DNA of 64,000 bases from DAIMZI01 sp036734025 (GCA_036734025.1 DAIMZI010000010.1:1-64000); one strand, 5' to 3'. Shown: positions 1 to 9,548, counted from the first letter of the stretch. Notes: generated from the letters alone by a model not told the origin. Numbers and translations: made by a program.

Positions 1-49
1 TTGGAAAGGAACGGCGAAATTCAAAAAATGATTGATAATCAATAAATTG

Positions 50-139
50 TGGCGGAGAGGGAGGGATTCGAACCCTCGGAACGCTTGCGCGCTCAACGGT
101 TTTCGAGACCGCCCCGTTCGACCACTCCGGCACCTCTCC
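50..139 (-). tRNA. tRNA-Ser (anticodon CGA)
   Basis: The reverse complement folds as a 90-nt class II tRNA. A 7-bp acceptor stem (GGAGAGG with CCTCTCC) is followed by discriminator G and an encoded CCA. The anticodon loop reads CTCGAAA, giving anticodon CGA (plus-strand positions 103-105), which decodes UCG serine codons. The long variable arm and the GGTTCGAATCC T-arm are typical of serine tRNAs. The CCA end is encoded in the DNA. Confidence 0.97.
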
Positions 140-297
140 TCAACGCGGCGGATCGAACTGATATTATGGCATTATCTAGCCGCTTGCGGCCGCGCGCGCA
201 ACCGGCCGCATCACAGGGGCTTGCAAGCTTCATGCTGCCTTCGTTACCCGTGCCAGCCCGCGCGCTGTGGCGGGTTAAATGCGGGCCCGCTCGACGA

Positions 298-325
298 TTG
301 ACAAATCGGGACGCGCACTTATAGT
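298..325 (+). promoter_or_regulatory. sigma70-type promoter of rplU-rpmA
   Basis: TTGACA (298-303) and TATAGT (320-325) are separated by 16 bp, close to the housekeeping sigma consensus. The expected start is near 332, leaving an untranslated leader of about 155 nt before rplU. It is the best sigma70 match I noticed in the window and fits a highly expressed ribosomal-protein operon. The stretch 140-297 between the tRNA and this promoter shows no supported gene. Confidence 0.75.
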
Positions 326-331
326 CCGGAA

Positions 332-487
332 TAGATCGCGGGGCTGCGAATCCCTGCGCGCCAAACGCTGCCCGAGGCTTTTTCATATCAAGAAGTCTGC
401 GGCGACCATCAATCAAGCGCAAACGGATGCGAGATGGTCGTGCGCGGCGCCAAAGGGCGCGGTCAATGCTAGTGAGAGGACGGGGCC
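332..487 (+). promoter_or_regulatory. rplU leader region (possible ribosomal-protein leader)
   Basis: This untranslated stretch lies between the predicted start site and rplU. It holds a GC-rich hairpin just before the gene (GCGCC-AAA-GGGCGC, near 448-463) and a second possible fold near 340-360. L21 operons in other bacteria can carry autoregulatory leaders. Whether this one does is inference, and no known leader consensus was recognised. Confidence 0.3.
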
Positions 488-1327
488 ATGTATGCGGTCA
501 TTCGGACCGGCGGGAAGCAATATCGTGTTGCGCCGGAAGATATAATAGAAGTCGAAAAGCTCGACGCGCAGGAAGGCGAAATCTATCAGTTCGCCGATGT
601 GCTCATGCTGGGCAATGAGGGCGATTCCGAAGTCGAGATCGGCAACCCGCTCATCGCTGGCGCAAGCGTCGCTGCGGAGATCCTGGAGCAGGGGCGCGGC
701 AAGAAGATCATCGTCTTCAAGAAGAAGCGCCGCCAGAACTATCGCCGCAAACGCGGGCACCGGCAGGATCTGACGACGATCCGCATTGTTGAAATTCTGA
801 GTGACGGCAAGAAGCCGAAGACAAAGGCCAAAGCCAAGACGCAGGTCAAGGCAGAAGCCGCGCCGGACACACAAGCGGCCAAGACAGCCAAGACCGCCAA
901 GAAGGCGAAACCAGCGGCCGCATCAGCGCCCAAGGACGAGGCGCCAGCGTCCGTGGCGCCCAAGGCCCCGAAGCCTGCCGCCAAGGCTGCAAGCGCGCCG
1001 TCTTTTCGGCGTCTCGATGCGCCTGATGGTGAGCCGGACGATCTGCGCCAGCTGACCGGGGTCGGCCCGAAGCTTGCAGAAAAGCTCAACGACTACGGCA
1101 TCCACCATTTCTGGCAGGTCGCGGCCATGTCGCCTGAAGACCTGAGCCAGATGGACACCGAACTCGACCTCAAGGGCCGGGCGGAACGCGACGGCTGGGT
1201 CAAGGAAGCCGCAGGGCTTACCAAGGCAGCAGGCAGCGCGAAGGGCGGCAAATCGGACAAGATATCAGCTAAACCATCCGCCAAGGCAGCGGCAAAGCCG
1301 GCCGGCAAGGCGAAGGCGAGCAAGTGA
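488..1327 (+). CDS. rplU: 50S ribosomal protein L21 with C-terminal helix-hairpin-helix extension
   Basis: Large-subunit ribosomal protein bL21, which binds 23S rRNA. Residues 1-102 are a standard L21 (start [14 protein letters not shown], rRNA-binding [16 protein letters not shown]). The usual protein is about 100 residues, but this one is 279. After the core comes a low-complexity Ala/Lys/Pro linker, then a compact domain at about 180-240 with the helix-hairpin-helix signature [17 protein letters not shown], then another Lys/Ala tail. Extended L21 proteins with such a domain are known in alphaproteobacteria; the function of the extension is unclear to me. It is followed 49 bp later by rpmA, the conserved pair. 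The ATG at 488 has a purine-rich GAGAGGA upstream and begins exactly at the family N-terminus. Confidence 0.95.
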   Translation: MYAVIRTGGKQYRVAPEDIIEVEKLDAQEGEIYQFADVLMLGNEGDSEVEIGNPLIAGASVAAEILEQGRGKKIIVFKKKRRQNYRRKRGHRQDLTTIRIVEILSDGKKPKTKAKAKTQVKAEAAPDTQAAKTAKTAKKAKPAAASAPKDEAPASVAPKAPKPAAKAASAPSFRRLDAPDGEPDDLRQLTGVGPKLAEKLNDYGIHHFWQVAAMSPEDLSQMDTELDLKGRAERDGWVKEAAGLTKAAGSAKGGKSDKISAKPSAKAAAKPAGKAKASK

Positions 1328-1376
1328 TAAGCCCACGCGGCTTTGCCGCAAGGGCTGAAGACCAAGAGACAAGATC

Positions 1377-1637
1377 ATGGCACATAAAAAAGCGGGCGGC
1401 TCATCGCGAAATGGCCGCGACACGATCGGCAAACGCCTCGGCGTCAAAAAGTTCGGCGGCGAGGAGGTCATTTCGGGCAACATCATCGTGCGCCAGCGCG
1501 GCACGAAGTGGCATCCGGGCGAAGGCGTCGGCATGGGCCGCGATTACACCATCTTCGCCTTGCGCGATGGCCGCGTGACGTTCCGGGCGTTGCGTGGGCG
1601 CACAACGGTGTCGGTTTTGCCCGAGGCCGCCGAATAA
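1377..1637 (+). CDS. rpmA: 50S ribosomal protein L27
   Basis: bL27, 86 residues, the normal length. It begins directly with [15 protein letters not shown], whose flexible N-terminal tail reaches the peptidyl-transferase centre; there is no cleavable extension of the Firmicutes type. Conserved segments [26 protein letters not shown] and [13 protein letters not shown] are intact. It is cotranscribed with rplU. The usual downstream partner obgE is absent; an AsmA-like gene follows instead. Confidence 0.98.
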   Translation: MAHKKAGGSSRNGRDTIGKRLGVKKFGGEEVISGNIIVRQRGTKWHPGEGVGMGRDYTIFALRDGRVTFRALRGRTTVSVLPEAAE

Positions 1638-1770
1638 GTCCAGCGCACTCGCACGCAAGGTGGAAAAATCGGGCGCCGCTCACAAAAGCCGGCAGGCGTC
1701 CATGTTTTGCCTTAGACGCACCCTAGGTTGCAAGGCCTGACCGGATGCGCCGTGCGAAAGCGAGGGCTCC

Positions 1771-3906
1771 ATGCGTAAAATAATAATTTCCGCGATTTCT
1801 GGCGCTGCCATCCTGGCCGGCGTTGTTCTCGCGGCGCCGTATCTCGTCCCCGCATCCCTGATCGAGCAGCAGCTTGCCGATGCCGTGCGCAAGGCGACCG
1901 GACGAACATTGTCGACCAACGGCGATGCGCGCTTTTCGATATTTCCGACAATCGGCGCGGAATTTGGCCCGGTCAGCCTGTCGGGGCAGGAAGGCTCTGG
2001 CGATCAGCCGTTGATGACAGCCCAGGGGTTGACGGCGCGGCTCAAGTTCTGGCCGCTGCTCCAACGCCGGTTCGAGCTGGATGCCGTGGTGCTGCATCGC
2101 CCTGTCATCGACCTGCGCGGCAATATTTCCGGCCTGGCCGAAATGCACAAGCCCGAAGAACGCCGGGCTGAAGCTCCTCCCGACCTGGCTCAGCCGAAAA
2201 GTGCGCCTGTCGCTGCCCAGCTTGCAGTCTTGCCAGCCGCCACGCTGAGGGCGTTCGGGATTGCCGAGATCCGCTTTCGCCGCGCCACTGTCCGCTTCGG
2301 CGATGATGCCGAGCGCGATGTGATCGAGAATGCCAATCTGAGCGCCAGCCTGCCCGATGTCACCGCGCCGCTCACGCTTAGCGGGCGTTTCGACTGGCGC
2401 GGCGAACGCATCGACATCAGCTCTTCGCTGCTTTCGCTGCCCCGTCTCGCCGCCGGTGAGCCCAGCAACCTGCAGTTCGACATAAGCAGCGCGGCGGGCC
2501 GTGTCGGCTTTGACGGGACAGTCCTGTTCACACGCGACAAGGCCCAGGCAAGAGGGCAGTTGAGCGCCGATACCCAGAACCTGCCGCTGCTGATGGGCTG
2601 GTTTGGGGCGCGCATGGCGCCCTCGATCACGCGCGCCTCGCTCGATGCGCGTCTGATCGGGACTGACGATGGTTTCACTCTCGATGCGGCAAATTTGGGC
2701 CTCGATGACATGACCGCAGTCGCCGCGTTCGAGGGATCGCTCGCTGGTGAGCGCCCGCGCATCAAGGGCAGTCTGGCGTTTGACATGTTGGATATCGAGA
2801 AGTTTCGACTGCGCGCCACGGAGCAGACCGCAGACACGGCCGCTATCCGCCCGGGGCTGATTGCGCTCGCACACGCCCAGTCTGCCGACAGCACGGCCGC
2901 GCGTGGCGAGGGCGAGCGAGCTGAAGATCTGCAAATCGACCTGGCGATGCTCATGACGGTGGACGCCGATCTCGCGATCACGGCGGCAGCAGTGTCGCGC
3001 AAGGCGCTGTCGGGTGAAAATGGCGACATGCGCATCCAGCTTCAGGGCGGCGAATTCGTCGCCCGCCTCGCCCGGCTCGATGTCTACGGCGGACAGGCGC
3101 AAGGCGATATGAGCATGGATAACAGCGCCGGCGTCCCGGTCATGTCGGCGACTTTCCGCCTGCGCGATGTCGCGGCGCTGCCGTTCTTATCGGCGACTTC
3201 CAGCTTCGACTGGCTCTCGGGCCGTCTTGATGCGGATCTGACGCTGGCCAGCGGCGGTGCGACGGTGGCTCATCTGCGCCGGATGATACGCGGCGAAGCT
3301 GTGCTGGAATTGAGCGACGGCGCCATCGAGGGGATGGATCTGCCCGACATGCTCGCGCGCGCTCAGGACGGTGACTTTTCCTCGCTGGAGCGCCAGACCA
3401 GCGCGCAGACGCAAATCACCGAGCTTCGCGCGGCCTGGACCATCGCCGAAGGCGTCGCGCGCACCACCGATCTCCGGCTGCGCGGGCCTATGATCGGCGC
3501 GGACGGCAAGGGGGAACTGGATCTGGTCGGCGAGAAGATGGAGATCCGGCTTCAGCCGCGAGTCACTCCGCGTGATGGCGGAGAGGCGAAGACTGTCGAA
3601 ATTCCGATCAAGGTGGAAGGGCGCTGGGACAGTCCCAAGGTACTGCCCGACATGGCGCTTCTGCTGGAAAATCCGGACAGGGGCGTCGAAGCCGCCAAGA
3701 GCTTCGGGCGCGCCGTGGAGCGCTTCACCGGCGGGCGCGTCAGCGAGGACGAATTCGGCCGTGCGCTCGACAGCCTGTTCGGCAAACCCCGCAGAAGAGA
3801 TCAGGACCGCCCTGACAAAACGGACTCAGATGATGCGGGCACGCGACTTGACGATCGCGGCGACGCACCCGGGCACCGTCCTTACGACGCCCAGCAGGGC
3901 TACTGA
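1771..3906 (+). CDS. AsmA family protein
   Basis: A 711-residue envelope protein of the AsmA superfamily, whose members form long beta-rich grooves thought to move phospholipids between inner and outer membranes. One N-terminal membrane anchor (residues about 4-24) is followed by the AsmA N-terminal region (LIEQQLADAVRKATGRTL, then RFSIFPTIGAEFGPVSLS). The AsmA-like C-terminal domain lies at about 490-640, including RLDADLTLASGG and LRGPMIGADGKGELDLVGE. The last 60 residues are charged and probably disordered. It lies 133 bp after rpmA in the same direction. The family is secure; the exact substrate is inferred from the family. Confidence 0.88.
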   Translation: MRKIIISAISGAAILAGVVLAAPYLVPASLIEQQLADAVRKATGRTLSTNGDARFSIFPTIGAEFGPVSLSGQEGSGDQPLMTAQGLTARLKFWPLLQRRFELDAVVLHRPVIDLRGNISGLAEMHKPEERRAEAPPDLAQPKSAPVAAQLAVLPAATLRAFGIAEIRFRRATVRFGDDAERDVIENANLSASLPDVTAPLTLSGRFDWRGERIDISSSLLSLPRLAAGEPSNLQFDISSAAGRVGFDGTVLFTRDKAQARGQLSADTQNLPLLMGWFGARMAPSITRASLDARLIGTDDGFTLDAANLGLDDMTAVAAFEGSLAGERPRIKGSLAFDMLDIEKFRLRATEQTADTAAIRPGLIALAHAQSADSTAARGEGERAEDLQIDLAMLMTVDADLAITAAAVSRKALSGENGDMRIQLQGGEFVARLARLDVYGGQAQGDMSMDNSAGVPVMSATFRLRDVAALPFLSATSSFDWLSGRLDADLTLASGGATVAHLRRMIRGEAVLELSDGAIEGMDLPDMLARAQDGDFSSLERQTSAQTQITELRAAWTIAEGVARTTDLRLRGPMIGADGKGELDLVGEKMEIRLQPRVTPRDGGEAKTVEIPIKVEGRWDSPKVLPDMALLLENPDRGVEAAKSFGRAVERFTGGRVSEDEFGRALDSLFGKPRRRDQDRPDKTDSDDAGTRLDDRGDAPGHRPYDAQQGY

Positions 3907-3932
3907 TCAACTCTGCCCCGCTGTTGCCGCAA

Positions 3933-3964
3933 GCCTGAACAAGAGCGCATCCCTGCGTTCAGGC
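3933..3964 (+). terminator. hairpin after the AsmA-like gene
   Basis: GCCTGAAC (3933-3940) pairs perfectly with GTTCAGGC (3957-3964) across a 16-nt loop, starting 27 bp after the stop codon. There is no uridine tract, so it is a stabilising or Rho-assisted hairpin rather than a classic intrinsic terminator. Confidence 0.35.
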
Positions 3965-4150
3965 CGTGTTCATGTGTCACGCGCCATTGTGTGATGGTCT
4001 ATCCCTGTGATCAACCATACCTTTCCTCGGCACGGTTTGGAGATGGTCCGGAATTCAGGGGTTCCGGGCCGTCTCCGTCTTGCCTTACCCTCCCGCAGTG
4101 ATTAGCGTGCGCTCAGCGTTGTTCATCAACGCAAGCAAAGGAGGGACCAC

Positions 4151-4750
4151 ATGACGTTCTCATTGCCCGACCTGCCATATGCCCACGATGCATTGGCGCC
4201 CTACATGTCGGCCGAGACGCTGGAATATCATCACGACAAGCATCATCAGGCCTATGTCGATAAAGCCAACTCGCTCATCGGCGGGTCAGGTCTTGAAGGC
4301 CAGCCGATCGAAGCGGTGGTCAAGGGATCGTTCGGCTCCAACGCGGCGCTGTTCAACAATATCGGCCAGCACTACAACCACATGCATTTCTGGCAGTGGA
4401 TGAAGCCTGGCGGCGGCGGCAACCGGCTGCCGGGTGCGCTTCAGGCACGGGTTGATGCTGATCTGGGCGGCTTCGACAAGTTCCGCGCCGACTTCATCGA
4501 GGCCGGCGTCGGTCAGTTCGGCTCGGGCTGGTGCTGGCTGGCGCTGCGTGATGGCCGTCTCCAGGTCACCAAGACGGCCAACGGTGAAAGTCCGCTGGTG
4601 CATGGCGCCGTGCCGCTGCTCGGCTGCGATGTATGGGAACACTCCTATTACATCGACTATCGCAATGCCCGGCCGAAATATCTCGAAGCCTGGTTCGACA
4701 ATCTCATCAACTGGGACTATGTCCAGGGCCTGCTCGATCAGGCTGGTTGA
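4151..4750 (+). CDS. sodB: Superoxide dismutase, Fe type
   Basis: Dismutates superoxide to oxygen and hydrogen peroxide in the cytoplasm. It has 199 residues, the usual length. Metal ligands are visible: His27 (YHHDKHH), His77 (NHMHFW), and the Asp and His of DVWEHSYYIDY. Gln73 in NIGQHYNH sits at the position that is Gln in iron enzymes and Gly in manganese ones, which supports the Fe type; cambialistic activity cannot be excluded. A strong ribosome-binding site (AAAGGAGG, about 10 bp before the ATG) suggests high translation. It is monocistronic, with hairpins on both sides. Confidence 0.95.
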   Translation: MTFSLPDLPYAHDALAPYMSAETLEYHHDKHHQAYVDKANSLIGGSGLEGQPIEAVVKGSFGSNAALFNNIGQHYNHMHFWQWMKPGGGGNRLPGALQARVDADLGGFDKFRADFIEAGVGQFGSGWCWLALRDGRLQVTKTANGESPLVHGAVPLLGCDVWEHSYYIDYRNARPKYLEAWFDNLINWDYVQGLLDQAG

Positions 4751-4762
4751 CGCCGACATGCC

Positions 4763-4787
4763 GGCCGGGTTTGTCTAAGGCCCGGCC
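4763..4787 (+). terminator. GC-rich hairpin after sodB
   Basis: GGCCGGG (4763-4769) pairs with CCCGGCC (4781-4787) around an 11-nt loop, 13 bp after the sodB stop. No T-run follows, so termination efficiency is uncertain. Confidence 0.4.
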
Positions 4788-4839
4788 GAGCGCCCGCGCC
4801 CAGTCCGGCACATCTCCTGCGCTAGCGATACGCGCTCAA

Positions 4840-4855
4840 TTTACGCAAATTTAAC
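4840..4855 (+). promoter_or_regulatory. possible CtrA-like box upstream of ftsQA
   Basis: TTTA-N7-TTAAC resembles the alphaproteobacterial CtrA recognition pattern TTAA-N7-TTAA. In Caulobacter ftsQA is under CtrA control, so the position, about 160 bp before ftsQ, is reasonable. A single imperfect match in AT-rich intergenic DNA can arise by chance. Confidence 0.22.
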
Positions 4856-5014
4856 GGTTCAGAAGCGAGAGTCTATTCACCCTGGGCACACGCGCCTTTG
4901 CGCAGCAAGCCTTGGGCGAGCGGCCTCTTGCATGTCTTGCGGCTGCGCGTCATCGCGAACGGCAGGCCGTACGCCGGACGGCGCAAGAATGCATAAGATT
5001 GTGGAGTAAGCGTA

Positions 5015-5941
5015 TTGCAATCTTGGATGGCAGAAGACAGACCCGTATCATCGAATCGCGGTGGTCGCTGGCGTGGCGCTTGGTTGTTCATGCCGCCGCG
5101 CCGGGTTCCGTCGCGAAACTCTTCGTTGCGCAAGTCTCCAATGTCGCAGCGTAATTCGCGCTCCTTCTGGCACAGGCTGGAGGCCGATGCCGACCGGCTT
5201 TCTGTATGGGGCGCTTGCGCGGCTTGCGGGTTCGTTCTGTTGAGCGCGGCCTATGCGGGCGTGTTGGGTGGTCATTCGGCGCAATTTAGCGACGCCATCA
5301 GGCGCGAAGCAGCGGCGATTGCCATCTCGGCTGGTTTCGGCATCCAGGAAGCGGTGATCGAGGGCAGCGAGAACCTTTCGCGTGAGCAGATCGAGTGGGC
5401 GCTGTTTGAAGGCGGTGTGCAGACCATGTTCGGCTTCGATGCGAGCGCGGCGCGCGAGCGTCTGGCCGGGCTGGGATGGGTCAGGAATGCCGAGGTCTGG
5501 AGATTGTGGCCATCGACGATCGTCGTGCATGTCGAGGAGCGTGAAGCAGTGGCGCGCTGGCGCATCGGTGGTCGGGAAGTGCTGATCGATGGTTCCGGAG
5601 AACCTCTCGGGCCGGTGACGCCAAGATATGATGCGCTTGCTGTCGTTCAGGGCAAGGGCGCCAACACCGAAGCGGCTGCGCTGGCGCGCATGCTTGACGC
5701 CGCCGGGCTCGCGCATCAGGTAAAAATGGCCGAGCGGATCGCGGCACGGCGCTGGGATCTGGTTCTGGCCTCGGGAATTCGGGTGAAGTTGCCCGCAGCC
5801 AGTTCCGCTGCGACGCTCGAGGTTCTTTCCGGGGTGCTCGGGCGGCTTGAGGGCAAGCGGTTGCCCGCCAGCGTGGACCTGCGAATTCCGGGGCGCATCG
5901 CCCTGGGTTATGAAACGCAGAACCGCCCGGGTGTCATGTAG
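5015..5941 (+). CDS. ftsQ: Cell division protein FtsQ
   Basis: A bitopic divisome protein linking early and late division proteins (FtsL/FtsB partners). It has a cytoplasmic tail, one membrane segment at about residues 66-84 (ACAACGFVLLSAAYAGVLG), a POTRA domain at about 110-180 (VIEGSENLSREQIEWAL) and the FtsQ beta domain (WPSTIVVHVEEREAVARW). The TTG at 5015 is chosen because GGAG lies 8 bp upstream. Internal ATGs at 5090 and 5141 are alternatives with no clear ribosome-binding site and would shorten the tail. The ftsA reading begins within 45 bp. The upstream murC/murB/ddl genes usual in division clusters are absent. Confidence 0.9.
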   Translation: MQSWMAEDRPVSSNRGGRWRGAWLFMPPRRVPSRNSSLRKSPMSQRNSRSFWHRLEADADRLSVWGACAACGFVLLSAAYAGVLGGHSAQFSDAIRREAAAIAISAGFGIQEAVIEGSENLSREQIEWALFEGGVQTMFGFDASAARERLAGLGWVRNAEVWRLWPSTIVVHVEEREAVARWRIGGREVLIDGSGEPLGPVTPRYDALAVVQGKGANTEAAALARMLDAAGLAHQVKMAERIAARRWDLVLASGIRVKLPAASSAATLEVLSGVLGRLEGKRLPASVDLRIPGRIALGYETQNRPGVM

Positions 5942-5982
5942 CGAACTTGCAGTCGAGGAAATTGCGGGGGCGAGCGCCTTTC

Positions 5983-7302
5983 ATGCGGGGACAATCTCAC
6001 ACGGTGCTGACCAGGGAGCGGACCGTCGCCGTGCTCGATATGGGAACGCGCAAGCTGTGCTGCGTGATTGCCCGGCTTCTGCCGCCGCCGAAATGGCTGG
6101 CTCCGCGCATCGAAAACGCCGATGTCGGTGTGCTGGGGTTCGCACAGCATGTCTCGCGGGGCATTGTGGCGGGTCAGGTCAGCGATATGGACGCCGCTGA
6201 GGAAGCCATCCGGCTGGTCGTCGCCAAGGCCGAGCACAGTGCCGGCATCACCGTCGATGAGATATATGTGGTCATGGCCGGCGGTGGCTTGAACAGTGAA
6301 AGCTTCACCGCAAGCGTGCCGATCGCGCAGCGCGAGGTCGATGACCTGGACCTGCGCCGCGCGCTGCTGGCGGCGCGCCAGTATGCCGGTCGTCACGGCC
6401 AATCGCTCCTGCGGGTCGCCGTCACCGGCTATGGTCTTGACGATATCCCGGGCGTGGATGATCCGCGCGGGATGATCGGCGACACGCTCAAGGTGCACGT
6501 GGTCGCCTCGATGGCGGACCCTGTGGCGCTCAAGAACCTCGCTTTGTGCATCGAGCGGTGCCACCTGATGCTAGCCGGCGTCATTCCCGCGCCGCTCGCC
6601 AGCGCGCTGGCCACCATGTCGCCAGAAGAACGCCTTCTTGGCGGTGTATGTATCGACATGGGCGCAGGTACGACCTCGCTTGCAGCATTTTTGGATGGTG
6701 AACTGGTGCATATTGATTCGCTGCCGCATGGCGGCAACGAGATCACCCGCGATCTGGCCCGCGACTTGTCCACACCTCATTCCGAGGCTGAGCGGCTAAA
6801 AACCTTATATGCAACGGTTTTTTCGGGTCCAATGGACGATGTCGAAAGCGTGGTCTGCCCACTGGTTGGTGATGACGCGCAAGAGCGTTACATCTATCCG
6901 ACCAAGTCGGAGATCGCTTCCTTCGTGCGTGCGCGGCTGGAGCATGTGTTTTCAGCGCTGCGTGACCGGCTGGAGGCGGCCGGCGTCGAGCCTTCGGTGT
7001 GCGAGCGTGTGGTGCTGGCGGGCGGGGGCAGTCAGCTTGCCGGCTGTGACGCGCTGGCGGCGCAGATCTTCGGTGGCGAGGCCCGGTTGGGCCGGCCGGG
7101 AGGCGTCGCCGGCTTGCCGCCTCATGCAGACCCGGCGATCTGTGCAGCCGTCGGGACCTTGCGGCATCTGTTGATCACGGCGCCGGAGGAGGCGCCCGTC
7201 GTCGAGTCAGCGTATCATGTGAACGAGCCACCGGTTTATGGCAATCGGGTTCATGCAGGCTATCTGGCCCGCGTTGGACAATGGCTGCGGGAGAATTTCT
7301 GA
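5983..7302 (+). CDS. ftsA: Cell division protein FtsA
   Basis: Actin-like ATPase that tethers FtsZ filaments to the membrane. Motifs are TVAVLDMGTRKLCC (phosphate 1), ICIDMGAGTTSLAAF-type phosphate 2 (CIDMGAGTTSLAAF) and an adenosine loop VVLAGGGSQLAG; the SHS2 insertion spans about residues 75-160. The C-terminal helix RVGQWLRENF is the amphipathic membrane-targeting tail. The ATG at 5983 gives 439 residues; a TTG at 5947 in the same frame would add 12. Neither start has a clear ribosome-binding site. It is followed by ftsZ after 95 bp. Confidence 0.94.
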   Translation: MRGQSHTVLTRERTVAVLDMGTRKLCCVIARLLPPPKWLAPRIENADVGVLGFAQHVSRGIVAGQVSDMDAAEEAIRLVVAKAEHSAGITVDEIYVVMAGGGLNSESFTASVPIAQREVDDLDLRRALLAARQYAGRHGQSLLRVAVTGYGLDDIPGVDDPRGMIGDTLKVHVVASMADPVALKNLALCIERCHLMLAGVIPAPLASALATMSPEERLLGGVCIDMGAGTTSLAAFLDGELVHIDSLPHGGNEITRDLARDLSTPHSEAERLKTLYATVFSGPMDDVESVVCPLVGDDAQERYIYPTKSEIASFVRARLEHVFSALRDRLEAAGVEPSVCERVVLAGGGSQLAGCDALAAQIFGGEARLGRPGGVAGLPPHADPAICAAVGTLRHLLITAPEEAPVVESAYHVNEPPVYGNRVHAGYLARVGQWLRENF

Positions 7303-7397
7303 CGGGCCGCCGCGCTTTGGCGGCTTGGAAACGGGCGCGGGCGAAGGCGGCGCGGGGGTAATGCGGCCGCGAAAGCAAGGATTTTGACGAGGCTGCG

Positions 7398-9044
7398 ATG
7401 AGCATAAATCTTAAGCCTGCCGAACTCACCGAATTGCGCCCCCGGATCACCGTGATCGGTGTCGGCGGGGCCGGTGGCAATGCCGTCAACAACATGATCC
7501 AGGCGGGGCTCGAAGGGGTGGAGTTCGTCGCCGCGAACACCGACGCGCAGGCCCTGTCGATGTCGAGCGCAGGCACCCGGATACAGATGGGCACCAACCT
7601 GACCGAAGGGCTGGGCGCCGGCTCCAAGCCGGAAATCGGCGCGGCTGCCGCGCAGGAGGCCATCGAGGATATCCGCCAATATCTCGATGGCGTGCACATG
7701 CTGTTCATCACCGCCGGCATGGGTGGCGGCACCGGCACCGGCGCAGCCCCGATCATCGCCCAGGCGGCCAAGGACATGGGCATTCTGACGGTCGCCGTCG
7801 TAACCAAGCCGTTCGAGTTCGAAGGCCAGCGGCGGATGCGCTTCGCAGAACACGGCATCGCGGAACTGGCCCAGCACGTCGATACGATCCTCGTGATCCC
7901 CAACCAGAACCTGTTCCGCATCGCCAACGAGAAGACCACCTTCGCCGACGCCTTCCAGCGCGCTGATGACGTGTTGCGATCGGGCGTCTCGTGCATCACC
8001 GATCTGATGCTGAGAGAGGGGCTGATCAATCTCGATTTCGCTGACGTGCGTGTCGTCATGCGCGATATGGGCACGGCCATGATGGGCACAGGCGAGGCCG
8101 CGGGAGAAAAGCGCGCGCTCGAAGCTGCCGAACTGGCAATATCCAATCCGCTGCTCGACCATGGCTCGATGCGCGGTGCGAAAGGCCTGCTGATCAGCAT
8201 CACGGGCGGTGATGATCTTACGCTCTATGAGGTCGAGGAGGCTTCGAACCGCATACGCCGCGAGGTGGACAGCGACGGCGATAATGACGTCAATATCATC
8301 GTCGGCGCAACTTTCGACCAGTCGATCAGCGGGCGGATCCGCGTTTCGGTGGTCGCAACGGGTATCGACCAGCGGCCGGGGCCGTTGCCGCCCACTGGCA
8401 AGCGCCCGCCGCCGGAAGCCGCCAATCCGACCCTCGGCAACAGGCTGCGCGCGGCCAACACAACAAGCGATGCGCCGCCAGCGCAGGACGCGACTCGTTC
8501 AGCACAGGGAGCCACGGTGCGCCAATGGCAGGGGCCGGGGAGCGTGACGATCGAGCAGCGGACCAAACCGCGCTCGCCCCTGAGCGACGCCCGCGGCGGG
8601 CCAGCCGAACGACCCGTGTCCTCTCCGGTCTTTGAGCCGCTGCCGCCGATGGCGCCCCGCCGGCGTCCGCGCCGGCCGCTTACCGATGAGGATTTTCCCG
8701 AACTGGCCGATACCGACGAGCCTGTGCAGCCTGAACCAGCCAGGCGAGGCGGATTGTTCGGATGGATGGTCGGCCGCAGCCGCGAATCGGCACCTGCTGC
8801 CGGGCACCCGCATCGGCATGAGCCCGGAGCGAGCGATTCGCGTGACCGAGAAGACACACGCGAAGAGCCAAGACTCGGGCCGACAGCAGCGCCACCACAA
8901 GATGATGACGCGGACGCAGCCGAAGATGAGTTTGATGCCGGGCGGCAGCATAAACCGAAGATTACGCGTGTGGGTGGTAATGGGCCGGCAAAAACGGAAG
9001 AGCCCTTTGATATTCCTGACTTTTTCAAAAGATCGGCCAATTAG
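7398..9044 (+). CDS. ftsZ: Cell division protein FtsZ
   Basis: Tubulin-like GTPase that forms the Z ring. The nucleotide loop [13 protein letters not shown] (21-33) and the tubulin signature [10 protein letters not shown] (109-118) are intact, as is the synergy region around [13 protein letters not shown] [11 protein letters not shown]. The protein is 548 residues, longer than the roughly 380 of E. coli, because the C-terminal linker (about 325-530) is long, Pro/Arg/Asp-rich and disordered, as in many alphaproteobacteria. The final DIPDFFKR peptide binds FtsA and other partners. Start [10 protein letters not shown] matches family N-termini. Confidence 0.98.
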   Translation: MSINLKPAELTELRPRITVIGVGGAGGNAVNNMIQAGLEGVEFVAANTDAQALSMSSAGTRIQMGTNLTEGLGAGSKPEIGAAAAQEAIEDIRQYLDGVHMLFITAGMGGGTGTGAAPIIAQAAKDMGILTVAVVTKPFEFEGQRRMRFAEHGIAELAQHVDTILVIPNQNLFRIANEKTTFADAFQRADDVLRSGVSCITDLMLREGLINLDFADVRVVMRDMGTAMMGTGEAAGEKRALEAAELAISNPLLDHGSMRGAKGLLISITGGDDLTLYEVEEASNRIRREVDSDGDNDVNIIVGATFDQSISGRIRVSVVATGIDQRPGPLPPTGKRPPPEAANPTLGNRLRAANTTSDAPPAQDATRSAQGATVRQWQGPGSVTIEQRTKPRSPLSDARGGPAERPVSSPVFEPLPPMAPRRRPRRPLTDEDFPELADTDEPVQPEPARRGGLFGWMVGRSRESAPAAGHPHRHEPGASDSRDREDTREEPRLGPTAAPPQDDDADAAEDEFDAGRQHKPKITRVGGNGPAKTEEPFDIPDFFKRSAN

Positions 9045-9548
9045 GCCGGATGTGCATTTTCGACACAGTCAAGTTTTTGTCCAGGAACCCTCGGCTATTT
9101 CCTCAAGAAGAGTTTGTAAGTTCCTGTTTTGCCACAGTTATTGGTAACAGACTGTAAACAAGCGTGATTTGCGGCACGCTTAACCCGCCGATAATCTCCC
9201 CACAGATCACAAGCGAACTGCTTCGGATCGGTCCCGGACAAGCTGAGGGGCCTGGCCAGAAGGGCAGAAATGCCAACCGGATGAAAAATCCTGGCCGGGA
9301 GTATAAAGCGAATTCGGGTGGTGGCATGGAAGTAGGGAATCCTGCCACCTGTTTGGTGAGGTTGGACGAGCGAGATACGCGACGAGCACACTGCCAAGAC
9401 TATCATAAATAATTCGTCGCTTTCTGATCGTCCGACCCTCCAACACTCCGGTCCATCTGACTGAAGCCGCCGCGATCGCACGGGGGGTCAGAACGGGTGA
9501 AGATATCCCGCTCTGTCCCAAAGGGGACAAATTAGGGCGCGGATTAAA
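9045..9548. other. 504-bp ftsZ-lpxC spacer, non-coding
   Basis: No credible gene is seen; the short reading frames lack family-like sequence and ribosome-binding sites. Composition is more AT-rich than the flanks. A clear hairpin lies at 9320-9349 (GGTGGCA with TGCCACC, plus a 3-bp inner extension). The region probably carries the lpxC promoter and leader. No assignable promoter pair was found. Confidence 0.5.

Noticed and set aside
1723..3102. 459-residue minus-strand open frame opposite the AsmA-like gene
   Set aside because: High GC makes long antisense frames common; the sequence has no family-like motif and the plus-strand gene is secure.
9164..9412. 82-residue plus-strand frame in the ftsZ-lpxC spacer
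   Set aside because: No ribosome-binding site, atypical codon use and no recognisable domain.
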